DNA of 64,000 bases, from positions 402,495,311-402,559,310 of the forward strand of contig NC_056738.1 in NCBI RefSeq assembly GCF_019279795.1. Direction: 5' to 3'. Origin of the DNA: Protopterus annectens. Lineage: Eukaryota > Chordata > Ceratodontiformes > Protopteridae. Position 1 is the stretch's first letter, and each line of letters begins with the position of its first letter. Shown one piece after another: positions 52,951 through 63,598 of this stretch. The notes beneath the pieces are model-generated. The model was not told the origin of the DNA, ran no database searches, and saw nothing but the letters and a program-made list of their open reading frames with translations. Both the position numbers and the translations under genes were made by a program.

Positions 52951-54959
52951 AGCCATGCTGCCAGGTTCAGAGTCTGTAGTTGATTGTGCAGGACCTGGTT
53001 GTTTTGCTTGGACAGTAGTTGTGGTTTTTGAGGCAAGGTCCAAGCTGGGTATTGAGACAAGTTCCTTAGGATTGGGTACCAGTATAGGCGGGGCCAGTCC
53101 AGGGCAATTAATATCATATTTGGCTTCTCTTGTCTGACTTTTAGGAGGACCCTGGGTAGAAGAGGCAGAGGAGGAAAGGCGTAAACTGATAGGTTTTTCC
53201 AACTGAAGGATAGGGCGTCCCCTTTCCATGCTTGTCTGTTTTAAGTCCTTGAGCAGAATCTTTTCAGTTGATAATTTTTGAGGAAAGGCAAATGGATCTA
53301 TGTCTGGGCTCCCCCATTTCTCTATCATGCTGAAGTCTTCTGGATTTAGTTTCCATTCGTGAGGATCCATAAGCTTTCTGCTTAAATCGTCTGCCAGAGT
53401 GTTTTGTTTTCCTGGCAGGAATTGAGCTTGAAGATGTACTTGGTAGGTCAAAGCTGTGTCCCACAGTGCCATGGCTAATCTGCTAAGGGGGTATGAGTGT
53501 GTGCCCCCTTGCTTAATATACCACTTGACTGTAGTGTTGCCCATCTTTATCAGTAGTTGTCCTGGATGAAGTAAGTCCTTGAAGGCTGTTAGGGCATTTT
53601 GAACAGCTAGTATCTCTTTCTGGTTGATATGTAGATGCATTTGATTTGGTGCCCATATGCCCTGAATGCATCTTCCTGCCATGTGGGCCCCCCAGGTATA
53701 ATCTGATGCGTCTGTTAAGGTATGGCTGGCAGGAGGTAGAGGGAAGGGCCGTCCCATGCTTTGGTGACAGGCCTTTGCCCACCATAGAAACTCCTGTTGC
53801 AGGCAGGGAATGAGAGGAATCCTTGTTTCCAGACTATGTGAATGTTGACTCCATAAACTTTTTAGGTACCACTGAAGTTTCCTCATATGCAGTCTTGCAT
53901 ATGGAAGTAGTAGGATGCAGGATGCCATGAAGCCCAGAGCCTGCAGAATTCGTCTTGCAGAAGACTGGGTTTTTGTTGCCATCAGTTTGAAGTAGTCAGT
54001 TACCTTTGTTGGTCTGGCATGAGGTAAGCCATCTGGACAGTTGTTTTCAAGCTTGCACCCAGGAATGTTATCTTTTGAGAGGATACCAGTTGTGATTTAT
54101 TTTCGTTTACTGTGTACCCTTGGAATGTTAGAAGCCTTTTCATAAACGCAAGGTGTCGTAGAAGAGTGTCCTTGTTCTCTGCTTGAATGAGACAGTCGTC
54201 CAAGTAAGGATATATTTCGATACTTCTTTATCTGCAAAATGCAATTACTGGTGCCAGGCACTTTGTAAAGACCCTGGGCGCAGTAGATAAGCCAAAGGAC
54301 AGTGCAGAGAATTGGTAATGCATTAAGCCAGCCTTGAATCTGAGGTATCTGCTGCACGACTGTCTTATTGGGACATGCAGGTATGCCTCTTTTAGGTCTA
54401 AAGTCACCAGCCAAGCATTCTTACCCAGCATGGGCAGAAGCTGCTGCAAAGTGAGCATTTTGAATTTTGGAATGTCCAGGTATGTGTTTAAAATAGATAA
54501 ATCCAGTATTGGCCACCAGGCCTTGTCCTTTCTGGGTATCAAGAAAAGTCTAGAGTAAAAACAGTGTCCTTTTCCCTGTTCTGGTACTGTCTGAATGGCC
54601 CCCATTATCCATGAGGGACGTAACCTGTTTCTGTGCCTCTGCCCATTGATTTTTTGGCAGATCTGGCCAACCATATGCCATTGGCAGTGTGTGGAAATGG
54701 AATCTGTATCCCTGTGATATGATGTTTAGTACCCACTTGTCCTGGGTTAACAACTGCCAATTTTGAGCACAAAGTGATAATTATCCCCCTATGGGTGCTG
54801 CCAAAAGATAAGTGCTTGGTGTAGGCAGAGGGGAGTCATAGGGATTGTTTTCTGTAGGTTTGGGCTTTATCTCCTCCAGATTTGGAGGTGGATGTGCCCC
54901 ATTGCTTTGACCTGTATGAGTCTTGAGCCTGGTACCTGGAACCCTTAGGGCGTCTGGAT
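52951..54959 (-). pseudogene. RT, RNase H and MT-like region of A7
   Basis: RT at 54674-54228: FYSRLFLIPRKDKAWWPIL, LVTLDLKEAYLHVPI, SFGLSTAPRVFTK. After a shift PYLDDCLIQ near 54195 is intact. RNase H (53982-53350) reads TLTDASDYTWGAH, NQKEILAV, but the DNTTV motif is KMGNTTVK (catalytic Asp changed to Gly). LADDLSR is kept. The MT-like segment starts PDIDPFAFP and then shifts into the recombinase frame. Pol N-terminus near 54750: WVLNIISQGYRFHFH. Confidence 0.85.
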
Positions 54960-56624
54960 TTGCCCCTTTGAGCTCTAATACAGGAAAGGACCAATTTTTC
55001 TAGGCCAGTGTCTACTGAATCTTGGTGGCTGCACTTGTACAGTTTGCATAGACTTAGCTTTGTCTTCCATTTTCTTTAAAACCTCTTCTGCCTTAATACC
55101 AACCAGAGAATCATGCTGTAAAGGTGCATCTAGCAATTTAGCTTTAACATGATCAGGCAAATTTTGTTCCTTTAACCAGGCATGTCTCCTAATCACAGAT
55201 CCAGTAATGGCCCTGCAGGAGGCCCCTAAAGAACCAAAACCACATTGCAAAGTATGCTTTCCAACTTGTTCAGCTGCATGCAATAATTCCTGCAATTCTT
55301 CATTTTCTGCACATTATGAAATCAACCTTTTCTATTTCAGCAATCCCGTAACATGTTGTTGGTACTTAAGCATATGAAATTGACCGTTTAAGGCCCCGAC
55401 TGCCAAGGATGCAGATGTATAAACCTTTCCCCCCCATCTGTCCAGCGCCCTTGAATCCCGGTCAGAGGGGGTAGGGTTTTTTGCTGTTGAGGCCTTAACT
55501 CCCTTTGGACCCTGTGAAATAGTTTCAGGATCAGCAGCAGGGTTTCTAAATAAAAATTTATGGGAGTCAGGGACCCTGTAACATCTGTCAGGCTTACTGG
55601 GAGCAGAAGGTAAGGAGTCAGAGGTCAAGCTTGACTCCGAAAACACATCATCCACAATGTCTAAAACAGGGGGAATGGCTAAAGGCTTGTGGTGAGGGAG
55701 AAGAAAATCCCCGAGCCTCTTTTTTGATTCTGAGAAGTCCCGAGACTCCCAGTGAAAATGCCCCCTCAAAGTATGCAAGGTTTCTCCAAATGAATAATCC
55801 TCAGGAGGAGATGCAAATGGAATAGACTCCTCAGCATCAGAATCCTCATAGGGAGGTATAGATAATTCCTGATCAGAAGAGGAATCAGAAGAAATAGAAA
55901 CCTGATCTGAAGATTCATAATCAGCGTCTTGCCTAGGCCTTTTATCTGGAGGGGGATGGGTACCCCTGATCAAGGTAATAAGGTCTTCAGCCATTTTGAT
56001 CATCTGTTTTTTAGGCATGGAGGCCTGTGCATGTGGCTCATGCATCTTTTTTTTAGGTTTAGAAGTTGCTTTTGTCTTTGGTTTTGCAGCTGTCAGTTTG
56101 ATGTACAAATGTTGAGGTCTGAATACACCCTCAGAAGATGGTGCCTGCTCAGTGGCTCCGGATCCATCTGAGGGAGATACATCCGTCGGCCCAATACCTT
56201 GTGTATCTTGCGACATGCCGGACTCCACATGGGTGTCGGTAGAGGCCTGCGACTTGAAGGTAGCAGTTATCAGGGGCTGCGAAGGCGCCTCACTGAGTAC
56301 CGGCAAACCAGCGACTGGCTTAGGAGAAGCTTCTTCGTTGGTTTTGGATCTCGACTGCCTTTCTCTGTCCATTTCTTTGCGTTTTTTATGTACTCCGGTA
56401 GTCGGATTGCTATCAGACGACATTTCTGGGTAGTTAAATCTGTTTTCGAAATACTTTGATGCAAAAATATACAGACGCTTAATAGTGCGTTGGTTAAATC
56501 TAGCACAAGACCGACAGCCAGGCATGTTGTGATCAGGGCCTAGGCAAGGAATACAGTATAAATGGAAATCCTTATGAGGTATTTGCTTCCCACAAGTAAT
56601 ACAATTATTAACTTTTTCTGACAT
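54960..56624 (-). pseudogene. gag of A7, nearly complete
   Basis: ATG at 56624 (MSEKVNNC) chosen over an in-frame ATG ten codons upstream because MSEKV is shared by A4, A6 and F. Zinc cluster: CITCGKQIPHKDFH, CIPCLGPDH, CRSCARFNQRTIKR. Then a Lys/Glu-rich stretch, a Pro/Thr/Ser-rich linker, KKKMHEPHAQ, an acidic part (SISSDSSSDQELSIPPYEDS), LRGHFHWESRDFSESKKRL, and ALDRWGGKVYTSASLAVGAL up to 55332. A frameshift leads to the last part (55295-54975) with CGFGSLGASCRA and HAWLKEQNLPDHVKAKLL. The basic tail is shortened. Confidence 0.88.
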
Positions 56625-56936
56625 CGGTAAAAAGCAAGAAAAAAGTTTCCCCAATGGAGTACTTGGCTTTAGTGAAGACTTCGGTTCTGAAACTCAAACT
56701 CGAATATTTCAGTAGTCGGCCGACCGGCACTTGAGAAATGCTTCTGCTTCGGGCACTGTGCAGCAAGAAAGACTAAAAAAAAAATGGCGTTGGCTGCATG
56801 TTTTATAACCCTGATGTCATGGACGAGTAGACAGCAACCGATGCAGGACCCAAGACTTTGGAATTCAGGCCGACTGAGGGCAACCTGCCAGCAGATTACC
56901 CAAATGTAATGACTGCAACAGTGAAACACGAACATC
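56625..56936 (-). promoter_or_regulatory. Left ITR and 5' UTR of A7
   Basis: TATAAAAC at about 56800-56807 and CGCCATTTT at about 56782-56790 are present. The CRE position reads ATGACATCA, a one-to-two base decay of TGACGTCA. The leader has CCCCATTGGGG-like TCCATTGGGG near 56650. Confidence 0.65.
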
Positions 56937-56945
56937 ATCCCTGGA

Positions 56946-57165
56946 ATATATAACAATTGTTGGAGTGTACAGGCCACCAAAGTCAAGTGAAGATGACCTA
57001 GAAGAATTCATACGTTTCTTGTAGGAAACACAGAAGGGAATAATAATATTAGATGGGGACTTAAATTTACCAGAAATAGACTGGAATAATATTGATTTAA
57101 CAATGTTAGTAAGGAAACTGTTCACGAACAATTGCTTCAGTGTGTTAAAAAAAAAAAAAAAACGA
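56946..57165 (+). pseudogene. LINE endonuclease (EEP/APE-type) fragment
   Basis: The + strand reads YITIVGVYRPPKSSEDDLEE and IIILDGDLNLPEIDWNN, matching the YRPP and GDFNxPxIDW motifs of CR1/L2-type LINE endonucleases (Phe replaced by Leu). One stop lies between them. It starts directly after the A7 left end, so A7 may have inserted into it. An A-run at 57150-57165 closes it. Confidence 0.75.
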
Positions 57166-57224
57166 CCAGTGGATGGAACATACTAGAATATATTTGCATC
57201 CCTAAAGAAATTACTGATGTGAAG

Positions 57225-59542
57225 TTGTTCTATCTCACCGTTCATTCTTACAGATGGGTTTGGAGCTGATCCTCGGCTCCGAGTGGGCCAACTACAAAGC
57301 CCGAGGTCTTCAGACAGCTTGGGGCCAAGTACCTATCCCATGATATACCTCGAGTTACCTTGCATCTTGTCGCTGCAACAGATCGGAGGTTTCCTCACAG
57401 CTCGGGCCACTACAGAAAAATGTATCTTAATATTAATAGTTTTTTGGCAATTTAATAACTTTCAAAATTTGTATTAGTGTGTAGCTTAACTTCTGATAGT
57501 GCTTTTTATAGGCTTGTTGGCCTTTATCAGGCCTTTATCTCCCTTCCCCTTCTTTTTGGTGTGCCTTGGCAGAGTGTTAGTAGTTTAGAAGTATGTTTTA
57601 GCACACATTTACAGCTTATTAGAGTGTGTTTCTACAACTTTAATAGTTAAACTCTATTTAGTATTATAGAGCCCGTTTAAGGGCTGTATTAAGAACAGTG
57701 TTTAGTAGGTAAAAATGTGTTTAGTAGGTATTTAGTAGTTTATAGCTTTTAAGAGTGTGTTGTTGCTGTTAATAGATTCTATTTGGTGTCAGAGGCAGTT
57801 GTTTTAAGAACTGCTTATACCTTAAAATACTTGTGGGTTTTGGACTTGAACACGTGTGTGACACTTTATATCTTAATACTTCTTTCTTGTGTGCATTTAA
57901 AAAAAAAAAACTGCTTATTATGGCTGATCAAGAAAAAACACCCAAGTTTTGGTTTTAAAAAATGTGCAAAGTGTGGACAGAAAAGGTCTGTGACTGATGC
58001 GTCAATTGTATCTACTGCTTGGGTGTCCTGCACTTACAAGAAAGTTGTTCCATCTGCCATTCTTTTAGTAGCAGTGGCCTGCATGAAAGAAAAAGGAAAC
58101 TGATTGACAGAGGACTTGTAAAATCTTTTCAGAAAGCTTTGGGCGACCATAATAAAGCTGGCAAATCCCCAAAATCTTCTAAGTCCTCTAAGTCTTCTTC
58201 ATCGGAGCATAGAGTTTCAGATCAGACATCATTTAAAAAAAACATTGACGTCGGCTCCAGCGCCTTTGGAGCAGAGCTTCAACTTTTCGGAGCCAGTCCC
58301 CAATCCTGGAAACCGTCTCCAAAGTACTTAAGTCATCTATCTTACAATCAGTGGCAGCCTCGATCCACTCTTCTTGGTCCTCGATAAGCCTATCTGATTT
58401 GGATGTGGATCGTGTTGTGCAGACGTTGTCACAGGCACCGGCGTTTGCAAAATTTTACCGGTTCCGACCCAAGTGGTATAAGAAACGAAAACTGTTCCTC
58501 CATTATCTTTTCCTACTCTGAGCCACACCGGTCCTTCGGAGCCAGAGGAGTTGGAGCCGATGACTGTGGAGCCTTCAGAACAGACGCCTGTTCCAGTGCC
58601 ATCTGTTCCAAATACTCAGACTTCCTCTGAGCCCATCGAGGAGTCTAGGAGCCGTTACTCGCCAGTTGGGTCCGGGGAAGATAGTTGCGCCGATCGTTCA
58701 GTTCCAAATTTCCCTCTTGGGGCCTTGGCTCGGATGAGTTCAGCTCCTACCTCTGGACTGGAGCCCGCTGTCCTGGTGCCGAGGGAATCATCTGTTTCTT
58801 CGGATCCAGGGGTTCCTTCCCACCAGAGCAGAGGTGCCTTTGAAGCCATGAGGAGAGTAATGTCCACCAGGACATCCACAACTTCAGGGCCGACTACCTC
58901 TTCCCTAAAATCGCCTGTGTCTACTTCTGCCTCACAGATCCCTTTGAAGCCTAGAGACCCTGAGCCTCAGGAAGCCCACTGGATGGTCCCTGCTATTCTG
59001 AGACCTCACCAGAAGTTCTCCCAATGATGAGGTTCCCAAGAAGAGATTTTGCAAGAGGAAGCATCTAGACTACCCTCAGGAGTTTACCACACCTGACACC
59101 AACTTGGATGAATCAGGAGGGTCCCCACTGTCGCACTCTGAAGATCTTTTTTGCAGATATCTTGGAAATCCTAAAGCAGAGGGGTGGGCTGGAAGCACAA
59201 CAACCCTATTGTCGATGGGTCGGTCCTCCTGAAGCCTTTTGGGTCTCAGCCCTCCACCTCTTGGGCGTCTCCACCCTTCAATGAGATTATGGAGCTGGTC
59301 TCATGAAGGGCGTGGGAGTTTGCGGACACCAGGGAGCCTGTCCCTAGGAGGCCCAATAAATTTATTTTTGCCTCTCACAAAGGGAGTGCCTGTTGATTCC
59401 ATGGTGCTGGCGGCAGCCACCAAAAAAAGAGATGTTGGAAACTTCTTCCTCTGTCCATCCTCTTAAAAGAGACCCTAGGATCATGGATAGACTCGGGAAG
59501 CACATGTTTAGTTCAGCGACTTTTGCCATACGTTCACTGAAA
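57225..59542 (+). mobile_element. DIRS-like element C, 5' part, cut by A8
   Basis: A leader with a different terminal sequence (57225-57470, TTCTTACAGATGGGTTTGG) precedes an AT-rich UTR and a gag-like gene on the + strand. At 59543 A8 begins. RT, RNase H and recombinase of C would lie beyond A8, outside the window. One of three elements on the + strand. Confidence 0.65.
57920..59542 (+). pseudogene. gag-like gene of element C
   Basis: ATG at 57920 (MADQEKTPKFWF). A zinc cluster follows in changing frames: KCAKCGQKRSVTD, then CIYCLGVLHLQESCSICHSF and ERKRKL, the same Cys/His layout as family A gag. Ser/Lys-rich (SPKSSKSSKSSSS near 58180) and Pro/Ser/Thr-rich parts follow. CKRKHLDYPQEF is near 59060, LAAATKKRD near 59410, and RIMDRLGKHMFSSATFAIRSL near 59490 aligns with ALDRWGKKVYTSATLAMRAL of family A. 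Frames change near 57955, 58390, 58540, 59030 and 59465. Confidence 0.7.
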
Positions 59543-59936
59543 GTACAGTTGCGTACACTTACCATAGATGTTACTCAGTCAGCCTGATTATCAAAGTCTT
59601 GGGTCCTGCGTCGGTTGCGGTCTCATCTTCCATGACATCTGGTAGTCAGGGGTATAAAGCATGCAGCCGACGCCATTACATCAGTTTTTCTTGCCCCAGA
59701 TGTCAGGTGCCCCCATAATGGGAAGCAATTATATACAAGGTTACACTTCCAAAAAGCTTTAAACATAGTAAACCAATAAACAAGAATAGAGGTATAGTCA
59801 ATAGAAGTCAGAGGGCTGGAGGGAGGGTAACCAGAACTGCAACAGTGAATGCACTCTAACAGCTACATTTATGGTAAGTGTGCACAGCTGTACTCTGCTC
59901 TTCATGTTTCACTGTTGCAGTCATCACATATGGGTA
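59543..59936. repeat. Right ITR (internally deleted) and ICR of A8
   Basis: Relative to A3 the ITR lacks about 75 bases between the ACCATAGATGTT end (59560-59573) and the AGCCTGATTATCAAAGTC segment. The CRE position reads CATGACATC (decayed) and the TATA site reads GTATAAAGC. ICR 59836-59936 still contains the inverse outer end (AGCTACATTTATGG) and the left-end copy (CTTCATGTTTCACTG). Confidence 0.82.
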
Positions 59937-60031
59937 GATTCCCAAAGCTAAGGATGGAAGGAAGTAATCAGATAGCATTAGGACGAGCTATAAAGCCCTG
60001 CAAGACTGCATTAGCAAAGCCAGCTCTGGAT

Positions 60032-60990
60032 TTAGAAAAAAACTGGCAAGTGGTAATGCTTGGTGAAGGTATGTACAGAACTCCAGGTAGCAGCCTCTAG
60101 GATGTCCCTGGTAGGGACACCTCTGAGAAAGACTGTAGAGGTAGATGCAGCCCTGGTTGAATGTGGTCTTATCCCCTGTGGGGTAGATTTTCCATGGTGC
60201 TTATAGCAGAAATGAATGCAATGGCCTATCCATTTAGAAATGGTTTGCTTTGAAATGGCCTTCCCCTCTCCCCCTGCAGCAAATACAACCAGCAGCTGTT
60301 CATATTTCCTGAGAGGCTTAGTCCTGTCCAAGTAAAATCAAAGTGGTCTGTGCATGTCCAAGGAGAGCAGTATTCGTTCTCCTTTGTTCTGTGGATTAGA
60401 AAAAAAGGTTTTCAAATGAATGGACTGATTAAGGGCCACACTAGATACCACCTTGGGCATAAAGGAGGGATTGGTCCTGAGGGACACCCTGTCTGCATGA
60501 AAGATGATGAAAGGCTCCACTGCCACGAGGACCATTCAGACACCCCTCTTGCTGAAGTGACAGCTAGAATGAAGGCGGTTTTCCAAGAAAGGAATCTCAA
60601 CTCTGCATTTGCAGCTGGCTCAAAGGGAGGTACAGTGAGCATTTCCAATACAAAGTTAAGGTCCCAGGCTGGAGTAGGGGCTCTCCTGGGTGGTCTTAAG
60701 TGTTTGGCCCATGTGAGGAATTGCTTCAGCAGTGGATGAGAGAAGAGGAGTGGTTCTGTATTGTAATGTGCCGAAATGGCTGAGGCATGAATTTTGATGG
60801 AAGAAAAGGAAAGGCACTTGTGAAGCATCTCAGCTAAGTATTGAAGAATGTGGTGTAAATTTGGGCACTGCTGTGCCCATTCCCTGAGTTTGGCTCGAGG
60901 AACAGAATCTCTTCCATTTTTCATCATAGAATTTTCTAGTACTAGGCCTCCTTGCTCCAGAATGACATCCATCACTTGCTTACTGAGGGA
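60032..60990 (-). pseudogene. Tyrosine recombinase of A8, catalytic Arg changed
   Basis: N-terminal part near 60930 is frameshifted in STRK. LQYLAEMLHKCLSFSSIKIH is near 60840. LTVPPFEPAANAELRF is near 60620. The first catalytic box reads SARGVSEW near 60545 (Arg to Gly). From 60331 to 60032: MDRTKPLRK, HSTRAASTS near 60165 and the Tyr in FTKHYHLPVFF, followed by a stop. Shifts near 60540 and 60335. Confidence 0.85.
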
Positions 60991-63598
60991 TGGTAATGGA
61001 GAGATCAGGTAATTAGCCAGGCTGCAAGGTTCAGGGTTTGAGGCTGTGGGTGCAGAATGTGGTCCTCCTGCTGGGACAAGTAGGGCAGGGGTCTGAGGCA
61101 GGTGCCATAGCGCCAGCAGTGACACTGCGCAATAGGGGGTACCCACTGTTGCGTGGCCAGTCTGGTGCAATCAGTATTGTCCTTGGTTTGTCCTGTTTGA
61201 TCTTTAATAGCACTTTGGAGAGGAGAGGCAGTGGGGGGAAAGGCATAAACTGATAGGCTTTTCCAGGTGAAGGACAGGACATCCACTTTCCAAACTTGTT
61301 CGTGGGGAGTCCTTATGCAGAATTTGTCCAACTGGTAGTTCTGAGGGGAGGCAAACAGATCTATCTCTAGGCTCCCCCATTTGTTTCTCAACATGTTAAA
61401 TATCTTTGGTTCCAGTTTCCACTCATGTGGGTCCATGAGATTTCTGCTTAGGTCGTATGCCAGTGTATTTAGCTTTCCTGACAGGAATTGAGGGGTTCCT
61501 ATTAGACTGTCGAAACTCCGTTTACGCAAATACGAAATAGACACTTATTTCACGAAATACATAATCGATCGTGCATATCCGCGAAATCCGAAATGTCAAT
61601 GTTTTGGTTGGCCCATCTGCGGTTTAGCTCAGTAAGGTAAAGTGTGCTATAGTTATGGACGTTAGGGTGCAGGTAAAGGTAAGTGTATAGACAGGTAGTG
61701 TATGTAAGATTTAGTGTAGTGTTAGAAGTAGGGTTTTGTTAAATGTATTTGTATATTACTTATTTTGTTTGGGTATATCTCCGTAGGGGAAGTGTGTGGT
61801 AGTTACGGACCTTAGGGTTAGGGAGGGGTTAAGGGTAGTGCATAGATAGCGGTGTATGTGGGGTTTAGTGTAAGGTTAGAAGTTGAGTTTTGGTGCTTTA
61901 CTTTAGGGTTAGGAGTAGGGTTTGGTTAGTGTATGTGATTTATTTTGTTTGGGTAGGTAGTATGCAACAGGTGGTAGGGGTGGCAGACTACGAGCTTTCG
62001 ATATTTTAAATTTTGAGGTTTAGTGCGTTCGGTATTTACGCGGTTTGAGTAATACGTGTCACTCATTTGGTATTCGATGTAATGGATTTACGTTCATTTC
62101 ATATAGACCCAAACTGAGCCTGTAGGTGCACTTGGTAGCTCAAGGCTGTGTTCCACAGAGGCATGGCTAGTCTGCAGAGAGGGTATGAGTGGGTTCCCCC
62201 CTGCTTGTTTATGTACCACATAACAGTGGTGTTTGTCTGTCTTTACCAATAATTGTCCTGGAAGAATGTGGACCTTGAAGGTACAGCTAACATTTCTTTT
62301 TGATTGATATGCAGGTGCATATGACTTGGGCTTCATTTACCCTGAATGCACTGCCCTGCCAGGTGAGCCCCCCATGCATAGTCTGATGCGTCTGTTAGGG
62401 TTTGGGCAGCAGGGGGTAGAGTGAATGGCAGTCCCTTGTTTTGATGGCAGGCCTCTGCCCACCAAAGGAACTCTATCTTTAGCCAAGATATGACAGGAAT
62501 CATTGATTCTACATCCTGGGAATGTTGACACCATAGGCTTTTTAGATGCCATTGCAGTTTCCTCATATGCAGTCTTGCATATGGAATTAGTAGAATGCAA
62601 TAGGTCATGAACTCCAGATCTTGCAGTATTTTCCTTGCAGATAGCTGGGTCTTTGTGGCCAGTAGTTTGAAGCAGGCTGTCAAATGAACTTGTTTCTCTG
62701 GCGTGAGGTAGGCCATCTAGGAAGTTGTATTCAAGCTTGCTCCCAGGAATACAATTTGTTGGCAGGGTACAAGATGTGATTTCTGTTAGTTTATGGTGTA
62801 CCCCAGAGAAGTTAACAATTTCTTTGTAAATGGCAGACTATTTAATAGTATGTCCTGGTTTTCTGCCTGAATTAGTCAATCACCAGGTATGGGTATATTT
62901 GAATATTTCTTTGCCTGCAAAATGCAATGACTTGAGCTATGCACTTTGCAAATAACCTGGGCGTAGTAGATAAGCCAAAGGGCAGTGCAGAGAACTGATA
63001 GTGCATGTAGTCTGCTCTGAAGCATAGGTAACTTCTGCAAGATTCCCTTACTGGGATGTGCAGGTAGGCTTCCTTTAAATCAAGTGTTGCCAACCAGGCA
63101 TTTTTGCCTAGCATGGGAAGCAGCTGATGGAAGAGTTAGCATCTTGAATTTTGGGATTACCAAAAATGTGTTCAGGATAGACAGGTCCAGAATGGGATGC
63201 CAGGAATGGTCTTTTCTGGGTACCAGGAAAAGTCTTTAGTAGAAACCTTGCCCCCCCCCCCCCCATTCTTCTTCTGAGACAGGTTGAATAGCCCTGATGC
63301 TTTAAAAAGAGAGAAGTTGCTTTTGAGCCTCTGCCCACTGATTTGGGGATAGGTCTGGCCAACGGTTTGGGGTTGGTAAGGAGTGGAAGTGGAATCTGTA
63401 TCCTTGGGAAACTATATTTAAAACCCACTTGTCCTGGGCAATGAGTTCCCAATTTTTTGCATGCAGGGCGATCTTTCCCCGTAAAGGAACAGTCAGTTGA
63501 GCAGGGCTTGGAAGGTTTAAAGTTAAGTCATTGAAACAGGTTACCATGGGGGGGGGGGGTCTTACTACTCCCTGCTTTGGAAGTGGGAGCCCCCCCAC
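60991..63598 (-). pseudogene. RT, RNase H and MT-like region of A8, split by an insertion
   Basis: Pol N-terminus at 63598-63300 (RGKIALHAKNW, WVLNIVSQGYRFHFH). RT: LATLDLKEAYLHIPV near 63090, SALPFGLSTTPRLFAK near 62980. The active-site box reads PYLVID near 62890, so both Asp of YLDD are lost or shifted. RNase H: TLTDASDYAWGAHLAG near 62390, NQKE-equivalent shortened near 62290, KTDKHHCYVV frameshifted near 62235, then the 618-bp insertion, then LNTLAYDLSR near 61465. MT-like: LEIDLFASP, WKVDVL, FPPLPLL, IAPDWP at 61400-61160. Confidence 0.82.
61485..62118. mobile_element. 618-bp MITE-like insertion in A8 pol
   Basis: Bases 61493-62110 split the conserved GTGCCTGCAGGT-type pol sequence. 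Flanks GAATTGAG (61485-61492) and AAACTGAG (62111-62118) match at 6 of 8 positions, like an old 8-bp target duplication. The ends start GGGTTCCTAT and (inverted) GGGTCTATAT, and about 110 subterminal bases on each side share CGAAATA, ACACNTATT and CCGCGNAAAT blocks in inverted order. Non-coding; internal runs of TTAGGGTTAGG type. A hAT-like MITE is the likeliest class. Confidence 0.65.

Larger units (their letters stand above)
52113..56936 (-). mobile_element. DIRS-like element A7, right end in gap
   Basis: Left end GAACATC at 56930-56936. gag, RT, RNase H/MT and most of the recombinase follow on the minus strand, ending at the gap. It has the least damaged gag of the window. Subfamily CTGTTGCAG. 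Confidence 0.9.

Noticed and set aside
51556..53982. An 808-codon open frame spanning the gap
   Set aside because: About 166 codons are N. The right part is genuine A7 RNase H-recombinase, but the end beyond the gap belongs to relic G, so the single protein is an artefact.
57150..57165. Poly(A) tail of a processed pseudogene
   Set aside because: It follows only a short LINE endonuclease fragment, in the middle of that domain, with no target duplication; more likely a local A-run.
61680..61940. TTAGGG-like runs as interstitial telomere sequence
   Set aside because: The repeats are irregular and lie within a 618-bp insertion with inverted ends and a target duplication; no tandem TTAGGG array exists.
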